Assembly (NCBI GenBank): GCA_944989445.1
Contig: CALYLW010000040.1
Location: 2,027,318 to 2,091,317, forward strand
Length of the DNA: 64,000 bases
Direction of reading: 5' to 3'
Source of the DNA: Ampullaceana balthica
Taxonomy: Eukaryota > Mollusca > Gastropoda > Lymnaeidae
Both the position numbers and the translations under genes were made by a program. How positions within the stretch are numbered: the stretch's first letter is position 1; each line of letters opens with the position of its first letter. The notes under the pieces were generated by a model. That model was not told where the DNA came from. It made no database searches and was given only the letters and a program-made list of their open reading frames with translations. Shown in pieces: positions 53,752-64,000 of the stretch.

Positions 53752-54976
53752 CAGGAGCCGGAGCCAGATTAGTACAAATGGCCGGATTCCGGATTTTCTG
53801 GAGCCGGGGCCGAAATCCGGTGACACTTACTGTTTACCAATTACTAGACTTTCAGTCTGAAAGACCAAACAAGGGGAACAAATGAAGTTAAATTACCAAG
53901 TAAACAATCTCTGTATTTATAAGTGGTGGTGCCCCTGCCATGACTGGTGAGCACAGTTGACTAGCAAAAATTGTCTGTTTCAAAGTCAGCGAAGAGGCTG
54001 GCAAAGATTCACTATATCATTCACCAACAACTTCTTTGTGCCAAACACCTTAGATGTGATCGTGTCCTTAAGCCATGGCATCACTGCAGTGATAAAAGCA
54101 ATAAACTCTATTCGCCCTAAAGCTCCGTTTCACCGCCAGTTTCAGCAGTTTCTTCTTGATATCCAGTGAGAATACGAAGATCTTGTGTATCACAATGGTT
54201 TAAGATGGCTCAGTCGGGGGACAGCACTTCAGCGCTTCTACAGACTTAAATAAGAAATAAGGAACAACCAATTCCAAAACTATCTTATCCTGCTTCGCTG
54301 GCAGATTTTGTATTTTTAGTTGATGTGACAAGACATCAAAACTTTCTTACAACAAATCTTAGAGGGCGAACACCAGTGGTAATCCAATTTAATTATTATA
54401 TTCACAAATCAGGGCCTTTGGAAAAAAGCTTCACATTTTTCAAAGGCAACTGTCTCAAATGCAGCATAATACCACACATTTTCCCCCACTACAGGAAATC
54501 ATGACACGTTTTCCAGAAGAAACTGCAATGAGCAAAGGCACAGGTAAGTTGCAGATGTCATATCCATGGCTGATGAATTTCAAAGACACCTTCAGGACTT
54601 AGCAATTATTGAAGAGGAAATCTTTTTTTCTGTTGTCTTCACCTTTCTCTGTGGACCCAGATGATGCTCCACAGGCCATCTGCAACTGGAACTCATGGAG
54701 TTTCAAAGTGATGCTGAATGTCGCAGTAGACAATAACAGCTTTTTCTCAGTGCCTTTTTACATTCAACTGGATTATGACAGATTCCAAGAGATTCGAAAA
54801 TTTTCTAAGAAAATGCCCCGTGTGTTTGACTTAACATGTGTGAGCAGACATTCTGATATATAAATTTTAACAAGAATCATGTGAGGACGAGACTAAGTGA
54901 CTCTCACCTGTGTGACATCATTGTTATCATCAATAGAGCCACATCTGGCTCGCGAATCATGGTTTCCCTACCCCTG
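53752..54976 (+). mobile_element. hAT transposon nested in the GGGGCC element
   Basis: It starts CAGGAGCCGGAGCC and ends TTCCCTACCCCTG; the flanks ATTCAGTG and ATTTAGTG match at 7 of 8. It carries a transposase relic on the + strand. At 1.2 kb it is internally deleted. Confidence 0.78.
53957..54950 (+). pseudogene. hAT transposase relic (GTF2IRD2/SCAND3-like)
   Basis: In pieces: APFHRQFQQFLLDIQ, then EYEDLVYHNGLRWLSRGTAL and QRFYRLK, then FFLLSSPFSVDPDDAPQAI, then MPRVFDLTCVS, then NFNKNHVRTRLSDSHLCDII. These are in the order of the C-terminal half of hAT transposases, ending in the dimerisation region. Several stops and frameshifts break it. Confidence 0.85.
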
Positions 54977-55201
54977 ATTTAGTGTAAGGCTGCATTCTAA
55001 AGTCGTAACACGCATGAAGCCATGTAAAACGTCATTAAATAAATTGTAATTTGTAAACAATCAAATATTTAACTTTTATTTATATTTACGCGTTTTGATG
55101 TGACGTCACATTTCTTAAACTCCCCCTCGTAACACATCGTCCCTAAAGTGTGGACCCCCTCCCCCCTCTCTAAGCGCGTGACGTCATTTATGGAGGGCTC
55201 C

Positions 55202-56496
55202 TTTAACACAAAAGTAATGTCCTTCAATATTTTAAAATTTAGCTTGAATAAATTTATACATTTAAATACTTGCCTTATGAATTTTGCTTCTGAAATATAT
55301 ATGCTTTAAATGACCTAAAATTTGTAAATATTCGAGAAGATACGAATTTATATTCTACACAAATAAATAATTGAAATCTGTAATAAAATAGTGAATAAAA
55401 TATAATAACATTGTAGACGAATGCACCCTAACTTACACACATGAATATTCGGCAAATGACGCTGGGCTGAAGTCAGTAGCTTCTAAAAAAAAATCAAATG
55501 TTATAAGAATCTTTTTTTCGCGCTGTAATTCAAATTTGATTGACAATGTGTTAGGATTAGGAAAGCAGTTAGTTCACGTGCTTAAATTTACTGTAAAACA
55601 ATACTAAAAATAATGTAATAAAAATGAATGTAACTTGATGAAAAGAAAGTATTTCTTTTGTGGCTCAGACGTGAGGTTACGTCATTACAGAGAGATTGGG
55701 AAAATCCCAGACCATTAAACTCTCCAAGGACGATTCTGCATGACCTATGTGTCTAAGCTAAATGAGACTGATAGAGTGGACACAATTCAAACTTGTCACC
55801 TGCAAATTTTCCATCGTCCATAACATATGTGTCTCCGTGTGTGGGTCTCTGTGTGTGTCTCTGTGTATGTGTCTCTGTGTGTGATGTAGTGTTTGTTTTG
55901 ATCGACAACCAGATTTTATGTAGATTATTTGTTAACAGTTTTGGTACAGAAGTTACATGTGCTTAAGAGTGGGTAATTGAACCCGGTGCTAGCCACATAC
56001 AGCAGTAGCATCGATTCTTATTAACACGATAATACGAGATATGACTACATATATTTCCATGATGCATCCTTCCTGTCAGATCTTCGACAAGACGTATCTG
56101 TTACATTTATTTTAATAACTAGGCAAACATTGACGTCGTCCTTGAGGTTTCGCCATTTCTCACCATTCACAGGTGAGGCGGATCATTCAAAGTTCACTTT
56201 TAAGATCTCCATCTTGGCCGGGCTGAAAGAATCAAAAAAATGAGGAGTTCCCAGAAGGATATTTAAAAGCGCGAGGTGGTATTACAGGGTTGCCAGGAAC
56301 GTCATTGGTTCACACATAATATGGTAACTCATTTGTGATCTCCCTTTTTTTCCAATACAAAACGAAGAATCAATATTTTCAGGTATTGAATTCCAAATTT
56401 AATACATGTGTTTTAATTTTAATTCAGGTATTGAATTCCAATTGTTATACATGTATTCCAATTTTAATACATGTATTCCAATTTTAATACATGTGT
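55202..56496. other. AT-rich intergenic, small repeats only
   Basis: A (TGTGTCTC)n-like patch lies at about 55825-55885, and ATTCCAATTTTAATACATGT repeats occur at about 56440-56500. No gene seen. Confidence 0.5.
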
Positions 56497-56774
56497 GGGG
56501 CCGTCCCATAAAGTACGTCACGCTATTTTTGACCATTTTTAACTCCACCCCTTCACCCTGTCACAAACTGTCACAAATCTTGGACCCGCCCCCCCCCCTA
56601 AAGTACGTCACACTTTCGAACAAAAAGTGTGTTTTTATTAACAAAAAAAATAAAAATTAACATAAAACACAGTGACGTCACACATGGCCGGACCCCCCTC
56701 CCCCTGTCACAAACTGTCACACTTTCTTACACCCCCTCCCCCCTCTGGAGCGTGACGTACTTTATGGACGGCCC
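56497..56774. mobile_element. short GGGGCC-family MITE (AAAGTACGTCACGC subtype)
   Basis: A 278-bp element with ends GGGGCCGTCCCATAAAGTAC and TACTTTATGGACGGCCC. It interrupts the ATTCCAATTTTAATACATGT repeat. Confidence 0.78.
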
Positions 56775-56789
56775 TATTCCAATTTTAAT

Positions 56790-57099
56790 ACATGTATTTT
56801 TAGGATTTCGAGAGAGGGTGTGTTGGATGCAAGGTAAAACTGTTGCTAGGTTACGATATTTGTAAGTGGTGTGACGTATAGACACTTTATTGAAAGTTAC
56901 TTCCCCTATTAGAAACCATTGTTCAACTAAACACTTGATAAAAAATTAATAAGGAGTTTTTCTAAACACCTTTGATACTACATTTACTAAATCTACATTT
57001 TGAACATGGCGTTTCACCTCTGGTTGAATCTCTGATATAACCTCTCCTTGAACCTTTGTGGAAAGGTTTCTTTTGAAAAGAAAGAGAGTGAGAGAGAGC

Positions 57100-57158
<59 letters not shown>

Positions 57159-58164
57159 CGCGAAAAGGAGAGAAAAAAGAGAGAAGAAAAGAGAGAAAGT
57201 GGCATCTAAAATACTAGGATAAGTTGCATTATATGGACTGGGGTCAGTTGACAAACACCATTATGTGTAATATGCACATTTTAAAAAAATGTGTATTTTT
57301 AAAAAAAAATTCCCTCGAAAAAAATAAGCACTGACAAATTGATTTAAAAATGTAATTACATTTCTACATTAGAGAAACGAATTTGTTTTTATTAAGGAAA
57401 GAAAATGAAATTTCACATAAACTTCACAATAATTACAAACTGCAACGACCATCAACTTCGATACACTGCCAGCCACATAGTTATGGTAACAAATCTATTT
57501 TCTTAACCCAGTGAACTCACTGTTAATAACCGAGACCTGTTATCTTGACTAGGTTAAATGTAACCCACTTCCAGCTTACCATGAGACACAAAACTTGGTA
57601 CAGATGGCCATATCGGATTACAATAGTTCTATAAACTAGTAATAATAAAAAAAAATTAAAAATAAATAAATAAATAAGAATAATAAGAGCACATATTTTA
57701 AGAATTATTTAAAACAAATAAGTACAATTTAAACTAATGAAACTAGACGAACGTGTGTGCACAACTTAGAGTTGAACCACTTACCTTACGATTGAATTCA
57801 TTATAAATTCTCAGTCAAGCTGGACAAAATGGGTCATCTTCCAAAATTGTGAGTTTTAACTCTTAATCCAATAGAGAGAATGTGCGTTACTAAAATGAAA
57901 CTTTAAACACTATAATTTGCAATTGTGACGCAAGTCAGTAGTGTCTGTCAGTCAGTCCTGGCGCTACTAATTTTAGAAAGCAAGGAAAACCAAATTACTG
58001 CACGAAAGCATCAAAAGGTGTGCAAATTAAATATGCGCTGTAAAAAAATATTATATGACGTCATTGTTTTCGCTCATATTTTAATTTTGGAAAAGGGATC
58101 AATGTAAAAGAGAATTAGATGCTGGTTAATTATAAAATCAAAAAATAATAAATCAACCCCTATT
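56790..58164. other. intergenic with a (GA)n tract, no gene recognised
   Basis: A GAGAGA-rich tract lies at 57083-57200. Reading frames through it (LSLSLS on the minus strand) are low-complexity artefacts. Confidence 0.5.
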
Positions 58165-58270
58165 ATAAAATACTTTGTGTGCATTTCAGGAAGTTTAATA
58201 TTTCGTATTTATCAAACAAGGACAAGTTAGTTGGGCTTTTGAAAAAGGTCGAGGCCGTAGGCGCCCTAAA
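58165..58270. repeat. dispersed repeat matching 14080-14165
   Basis: Shares TACTTTGTGTGCATTTCAGG, CGTATTTATCAAACAAGG and AGTTAGTTGGGCTTTTGAAA with the sequence upstream of COX15 exon 2. Confidence 0.55.
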
Positions 58271-59160
58271 AAAATTGCATTTTTTAATAAAATAAATAGA
58301 TTTCAGCTGAAAACTCCGTCATATTTGACTGGTGATTCGCTAGTTATTTAATAATATGCTTGAGCCATTGTCAAACAAATTAAGGGCGTGATTCTGGTCT
58401 GAGGGTAGACGGTTTAAATCCAAGTGAGAACATAATTTATTAGTAGGCCTACTTTTTTGTTTTAAACAAATCATTTTGAGACAAGTTTTACGGAGTTTAT
58501 AAATCACTGATTTCTAAAGTTAAATTTGGTTTTATGGCAAAATTTCTCAGAGCTTGGATTTAAACACTCGCGTTGAGAGTTCAAATCCTAAGAGATTATT
58601 TCATACTGTAACAAATTCTTATTTTTTAAATACATGTAACTATGAATATATCTCTGTTGTTTTCGTTTCTTAATTTTTTAAAAATTCTACTTAATTATTT
58701 TTCGTGGTATTTTAAGTAACATATAATGAAAATTTAAATACAATACATTTACTTGTGTTTGTTTATGTGTACTATTGAAGGCATTAACAGAAACATATAC
58801 CTATGTAGCTCACCATACACCATAAATAAAGCTTTAATTTATTGTTTTGATCACACAATTCGTTTGTTATCTTGTATTGTAACAAATTTTGATTGCTCTA
58901 AAATTAAGGACATAAATCAAATTATTTCTTTTTAATAGAGAAATGTACGGCAGAAAATATTTTTTAAAAACCACATTAAAAAAAACAACAAAAAACAACT
59001 GAACAAACAAGTGTGTCTAAATTCAATTCAGTTCCTTTGTTCACATTTGCTGATTGACTTCCCTTCTGAACAGTGGCTTGTTGGCCTAAGGCATTTACTC
59101 AACTTTAGTTATTTCCTAATTTTTAAGTTGCCCTTTATGATCAGTGTTTTCTATTAAAAT
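58271..59160. other. AT-rich intergenic, nothing recognised
   Basis: No gene, array or element end could be supported. Confidence 0.5.
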
Positions 59161-60351
59161 AAAACAAACCCGTAAAAACAAAGTTTTTGACTATAAATCC
59201 CTTATATATGAGACATAACTAACAGTATTAATTATGTTCAAACGCGACAAATATTTACAGCATGAATTTGTCTTAACTCCTGTTTGCTTTTAACCCGGGG
59301 GTGGGGGTGGGGTGGGAGAGGGGAAAGGTCTTGTCACCGATCACTGGACCGAGCTCAGCGTAACACGCAAAATGTACACAACAGCACGCCGGTACACCTG
59401 GTTAAAACACGAGATGTGTTCACCTCTGGCTGGCTTCACGTGACCCATAAAATGTAAACGATAGCGACCGCTACATATAGTTTATATAGATAAACTAAAA
59501 ATGCATTAATTTAATTATGGTACGTTCAATCGGTCTGAATTTTTGTTACGATGCATTGTTATGTGAGTCGAGTCTATGTGCCAAATTTCAGCTCGATGGC
59601 ATGACGGAAAGTGGGTCATTTTTTACTTTTGTTTTTCCGCCCGACCGACGTACGAAGAGATGACGACAAGATTTTGAAGTTAATAAAACGGATTTAAAAA
59701 ACAAACCCATAATAAACAAACCCGCAAAAACAAAGTTAGGTCAGACGGGTCCGTGTGCCAAATTTCAGCTCGATCGGATCACTGGACGTGGGTCATTTTC
59801 GACTTTTGTTTTTCCGCCCGCCCATGAGATGATGAGACGGCCGCGAAGTTAATATAAGGGATTTAATAAAAACAAACCCGTAAAAACAAAGTTTTTGACT
59901 ATAAATCCCTTATATATGAGACATAACTAACAGTATTGATTATTTTCAAACATTTACAGACTGAATCTGTCTTAACTCAACTTTGCATCATAACCCTAGT
60001 GGGGGGGGGGTGGGTGGGGGGAGAGGGGAAAAGTCTGGTCACCGATTCGCTTGACCGAGCTCAGAGTGACACGTAAAATGTAAACAAAAGCGCCCGTCGC
60101 TTCGTTGGGTCGCCTCAATGCGTCAGCTCAAAATTTCACGTGGCAAAAAAAACAATAACAAACCGTGAATTTAAATTACATACCTCATATAAGGATAAAC
60201 TAAAAATGCATTAATTTAATTAAGGTACGTTCGATCGATCTGAAATTTTGATACGATGCATTGTTAGGTAGACGGGTCCGTGTGCCAAATTTCAGTTCGA
60301 TCGGATCATGGGAAGTGGGTCATTTTTTACTTCTGTTTTTTCGCCCGCCCA

Positions 60352-60403
<52 letters not shown>

Positions 60404-60440
60404 GCCGGTGAAGTTAATATAAGGGATTTAAAAAGTATTA
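59161..60440. mobile_element. three head-to-tail copies of the TATAAATCC MITE-like repeat
   Basis: Two full copies (about 59161-59700 and 59868-60440) flank a deleted one (59701-59867). Each begins CGTAAAAACAAAGTTTTTGA and ends GAAGTTAATATAAGGGATTT. GC-rich GGGGGTGGG tracts lie in both full copies. A (GA)n tract (60354-60402) expands the end of the third. Confidence 0.68.
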
Positions 60441-60669
60441 TTCAGACATTTAAAAAAATAAAAAAATAAATGAAAAATCGAATGACTTGTTTTAATAAAT
60501 CGGTGGTAATAGTATTGGCGTCTACTTCTAAAAGCATGATATTCTTTTATTTCACAACGGAAAGCCTGAAAATTTAGCCCAACTTTTAGTAGGTTTGGAA
60601 TAGTGACGTCATTAGTTGCCCTTTATTGCAGATTTTACGCTGAGAGCTAAAATTTTCAACATTAAATGT

Positions 60670-61180
60670 AAAAAAAACCCGTAAAAAACAAGTTTTTCAT
60701 TATAAATCCTTTATGTACTAGATGTAACTCAAAGAATGTTCATTATAATACGCAGCGCAAGACCATCCAAAAATACAAAATTGCAGTTGTGTCATAATAC
60801 ATGTTTAACATAATGCGCACCGATCCGGAATATGTTTATAAAAAGTGTTGTCAATAAAATACGCACCTTATTGCGCGATAAAAAGTTTGTTCAATATAAT
60901 ACGCTCCGCGACACTCTATCTCAAAAAATAACATGGTACATAGGAATAAATAAAATAATATAAAAATTCAATAATTTAATTACAGTACATGCGATCCATC
61001 TGAAATTTTGATACATAGTTTTTTTCATCGCCACGAAACTGCCTGCTAAATTTCAGGTCGCTAGCTTACGAGAAAGTGAGTTAAAATCGATTCAAAGTTT
61101 TGGCGACCGACAATCAAGCAAGCAATCAAGGGTTCAAACAAACAGACACCACGAGTTAATATAAAGGATTTAAAAATGAT
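60670..61180. mobile_element. MITE-like repeat copy, TATAAATCCTTTAT family
   Basis: Closest to the copies at 31.6-32.6 kb: ATGTTCATTATAATACGCAG, GTGCGCATTATG-type blocks and the end CGAGTTAATATAAAGGATTT. Confidence 0.68.
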
Positions 61181-61367
61181 AATCTTAAAAGCACTAACAA
61201 TTGTGTGCGTTCAATAAGCACCAACAAGGTAGCAAAAGATGTTGAAATTATTTCTCAACAACAAACCGTCTCATTATAATCAGCCGTGCACTCACCGCGT
61301 ACTTTTATAAAATATTTGAATCCTTCAATACCAAAAGTCGAATGATTAATTGGCGTATTGGACTGAT

Positions 61368-62091
61368 GATGATCCTACATGTGGAAGAAAATCAGAAGCC
61401 CCTGAGCCTAGTGCTCTTCATGGGTCTTCCTGGAAGACCCTCCCAGCTATCTGGCCCCCTCCCCCAGAAAAGGTCGTTGACAGCTGGGAAACACCCCCCC
61501 CCACGGAGCGGTCGCTTCTGAAGCAGCCATCTGGGCATCTAAGACAGAAAGTCGAGGATGCCTCCCACTAAGTTGGCCTCAAAAGGAGGGGTGGAATTGC
61601 CTTACTATGACCCGCTACCACTTTGGCGCCACCCCGGCAGAGCATACGAGTCTCAATGGTTTGGACCGCCGCTATGCGGGGGATCATCAATGACCTACCT
61701 AGGGTGCAACCCCCACTGGAAGGTTTCCTCAGAGCTGGCGTCCGCTGCGTTCTTCGTGGTTCCTTTTGCTAATCCGTACTGGCGCTCCTGGCCCTAAACC
61801 GGCACCGCTCATTGGCGTTGCTAGTAAAATTGAGGGGGACGAAACGCTTCGGATTTACCCGACCCTCAACGGGTACTTTGGTTTTCATCATCGACATTGC
61901 ATTTAAGATGCTTTGTCTAAGATCCGTACAGCGACTGTAATCATATATGACTAGCACCTAACACCTAACATGTCGGACTTCGGCATTGCCTGCCGGGAGA
62001 TGTTGGTTTCAGGTCGCCGAGTCGCGGTAAGGTCCGTGCCCCTCGACCCTACTCATCCACCGAGCCCCGTAGAGGCCTCCCCCTTTCGACG
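61368..62091. mobile_element. GC-rich inserted element with 13-bp flanking repeats
   Basis: GTATTGGACTGAT occurs exactly at 61355-61367 and 62092-62104, bracketing 724 bp of clearly higher GC than the surroundings. The left edge has GATGATCC, which on the minus strand would be a short 3' tail. No reverse transcriptase or transposase motif is visible. A truncated non-LTR element in minus orientation or a processed transcript copy would both fit. Confidence 0.6.
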
Positions 62092-62139
62092 GTATTGGAC
62101 TGATAAAACAGTTGTTCAATTATGTCGCATCATTAACCT

Positions 62140-62575
62140 GTTAACCAGTCAGGTATTGAGCTTAGATTGATGATATTTTCACTGTCAACCAGTGGTAATA
62201 TTGAGCTTAGATTGATGATATTTTCACTGTCAACGAGTGGTAATATTGAGCTTAGATTGATGATATTTTCACTGTCAACGAGTGGTAATATTGAGCTTAG
62301 ATTGATGATATTTTCATTGTAAACCAGTGGTAATATTGAGCTTAGATTGATGACATTTTCACTGTCAACCAGTGGTAATATTGAGCTTAGATTGATGATA
62401 TTTTCATTGTCAACCAGTGGTAATATTGAGCTTAGATTGATGATATTTTCACTGTCAACCAGTGGTAATATCGAGCTTAGATTGATGATATTTTCACTGA
62501 CAACCAGTGGTAATATTGAGCTTAGATTGATGATATTTTCACTAACAACCAGCTGTCAGATTGGGCTTAAAGTGA
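62140..62575. repeat. 45-bp minisatellite, about nine units
   Basis: The unit is TTGAGCTTAGATTGATGAT then ATTTTCACTGTCAACCAG then TGGTAATA. The length is a multiple of three, so an open frame persists. There is no sign of a gene around it. Confidence 0.93.
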
Positions 62576-63660
62576 CATTAATGATTTCTATGTCTGAGAT
62601 TTCGTCAACAACGTTCACCGTTGATTTGTTATTGTAGAGAGGTTACGATGTAATGATAAATATTTCTGCTATAAATTAGTGAAGTGATATTGGAGTTTAG
62701 GTCACTACAATTGTCACCACTACAATTGTCACCACTACATCTATACACCAGTCTCTGAAATGTTCATTTTTTACTTCCAAATATCAGCCTGTCAAAGATT
62801 CACCACCACAAAACACAGCCTTTGTTGAAATAACTTATTGATTCCCTGAATGATAAGGCGAATGTTCAGTTTAAAAGTCAGCTATTGCGTAGTTCGAGAG
62901 ATGCAGTGAACGTAGGCGGATTGGCTTGAGTTGTCGGTCGGTTTATTTGGGGTTGTCTCTCTTTGCACTCTGCTACTGCCTAAAAAAACAACTTAAACTT
63001 TGAAATTTAATGCGTTAAAAACTAAAATAATTTGTGTCTCTGTGAAAAGAATCTGAGCAGACGATAATTTACTTTTACACAAGAAATTGACGTTTTTTAA
63101 CCTGACCTTGTGTAGCACAACACAGCGTGTTAGCGGCTAAAGAAGCTCTATGAGCTACTACGTCGTGAACTTTGAAGACAGTGTCAATGATTTATAGTTG
63201 AGTACTTTAAGGAAGAAAAACAATATGCGATTGATAAATGTACTTTAATTTCTTTTCAACAGTTGATTGGTGTGTAACCCATTGTTTAACCATTTGAAAA
63301 ATAAATGCACCATTTCATGAAACGTGATCCATTTACAAACGTGAGAAATAGACGCAGTAACACTAAATGGAATACCATATTTCCATTGACATGAACAATT
63401 ATCATGAAGAGATTACTAGATGTGAACGTGTCAGTCGGGTTTTAAATCTGCGACCAAATCAAACGTGAGCTGTCTACAAATATTTGAGAAAGACATAACA
63501 ACAAAACAATTCATCAAGCCACTTATCTACTAGCCCCTGACACTGGGTGTGGTTTTTGTTTTAATTCAAGTAGACACACACACGTGGCTGTCCATGTTAC
63601 AAGTAAACACACACACACACACACGTGGCTGTCCATGGTAAAATACAAAATACACAAAGA
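62576..63660. other. intergenic, minor repeats
   Basis: ACACACGTGGCTGTCCATG is duplicated (about 63580 and 63620) beside a (CA)n tract, and ACTACAATTGTCACC is duplicated near 62704. No gene seen. Confidence 0.5.
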
Positions 63661-64000
63661 AATTGTGCAATTAAAACAATAAATTTGAGCTTTATTTTAA
63701 ACTAAAACGACAATAGACGTTTCGGCTAATGCCTTCATCAGTACAATATCATAAAATAGGTACTTACATATATTTAAATTCTTAAAACATATTATATCAT
63801 AAAATAATTAAAAAAAAACATGTAAAATAAATGAAAGGAAAAACAAAAACTATCAAGGACACAAGAAAAAGGACGAAGTATCTACAGTTACAGTTAAAAC
63901 CACAACGGGAAAAAGATTCTGCAGTTAGGTAAAATTGTGAGTTTTGGTTAATCCACATGGAGACAACGTACCAAATCGTTTTATTAGTCTATTTTCCATG
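63660..64000 (-). mobile_element. possible retroelement end (GACGTTTCGGCTAATGCC motif)
   Basis: On the minus strand, CTGATGAAGGCATTAGCC then GAAACGTC precedes AATAAAGCTC. Similar ATGAAGGC..GAAACGTC sequences are common near the ends of animal retroelements such as Penelope-like ones. No reverse transcriptase is present within the window. Confidence 0.3.

Larger units (their letters stand above)
53548..55201. mobile_element. simple GGGGCC-family element split by a hAT
   Basis: Ends GGGGCCGTCCATAAATGA and GTCATTTATGGAGGGCTCC. Without the hAT it is about 420 bp, like the simple copy at 30883, and lacks the long insert of copies 1-4. Confidence 0.72.

Noticed and set aside
56946..57254. Ser/Leu-rich membrane protein on the minus strand
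   Set aside because: It translates a GAGAGA microsatellite.
62347..62637. Protein with 15-residue repeats (LMIFSLSTSGNIELR)
   Set aside because: The period of 45 bp is a multiple of three, so the frame stays open by arithmetic; start and end lie in ordinary intergenic sequence.

Overview
This is a window from an animal nuclear genome: AT-rich, intron-bearing and full of transposable elements. The one cellular gene I can reconstruct is COX15 (mitochondrial haem A synthase) on the + strand, in nine exons between 4713 and 23751. It joins into a 396-residue protein with consistent intron phases. Solo LTRs, L2-like, RTE-like and jockey/CR1-like retroelements, tRNA-derived SINEs and many hAT-type elements fit an invertebrate such as a mollusc, but the sequence does not prove the phylum.

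Layout. 1-4712: DNA transposons, including a hAT element (1455-4556) that ends about 150 bp before the COX15 start codon. 4713-23751: COX15. Intron 1 is 9.5 kb and holds a hAT with transposase remnants, a solo LTR, non-autonomous hATs and a composite GGGGCCGTCC element. Intron 3 has tandem repeats at both its donor and its acceptor, plus a non-LTR insertion in the acceptor repeat. Intron 4 has a tandemly copied donor. Introns 5 and 8 hold small DNA transposons, a long hairpin and a SINE. 24.7-28.0 kb: minisatellites around an L2-like retrotransposon. 28.7-36.1 kb: a hAT carrying transposase remnants, then hairpin elements and tandemly arranged MITE-like repeats. 36.4-41.4 kb: a solo LTR, a minisatellite hit by a retroelement, a composite element and an RTE-like element. 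41.5-47.2 kb: microsatellites, CAA-rich elements and a 3.3-kb array of a 16-bp unit. 47.2-55.2 kb: hAT relics, a second near-identical copy of the intron-3 retroelement, and two more GGGGCCGTCC elements with a nested LTR or hAT. 55.2-64 kb: AT-rich DNA, MITE arrays, a GC-rich insert with 13-bp flanking repeats and a 45-bp minisatellite.

COX15 acts alone here as far as can be seen; everything else recognised is mobile or tandem-repeat DNA. The most unusual observation is that three COX15 splice sites lie in minisatellites whose unit copies the splice signal itself. A second is that a family with GGGGCCGTCC inverted ends and 3-bp target duplications carries a shared nested hAT, so a composite seems to have moved as a unit. 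Many insertions can be delimited by exact target-site duplications, giving a readable nesting history.
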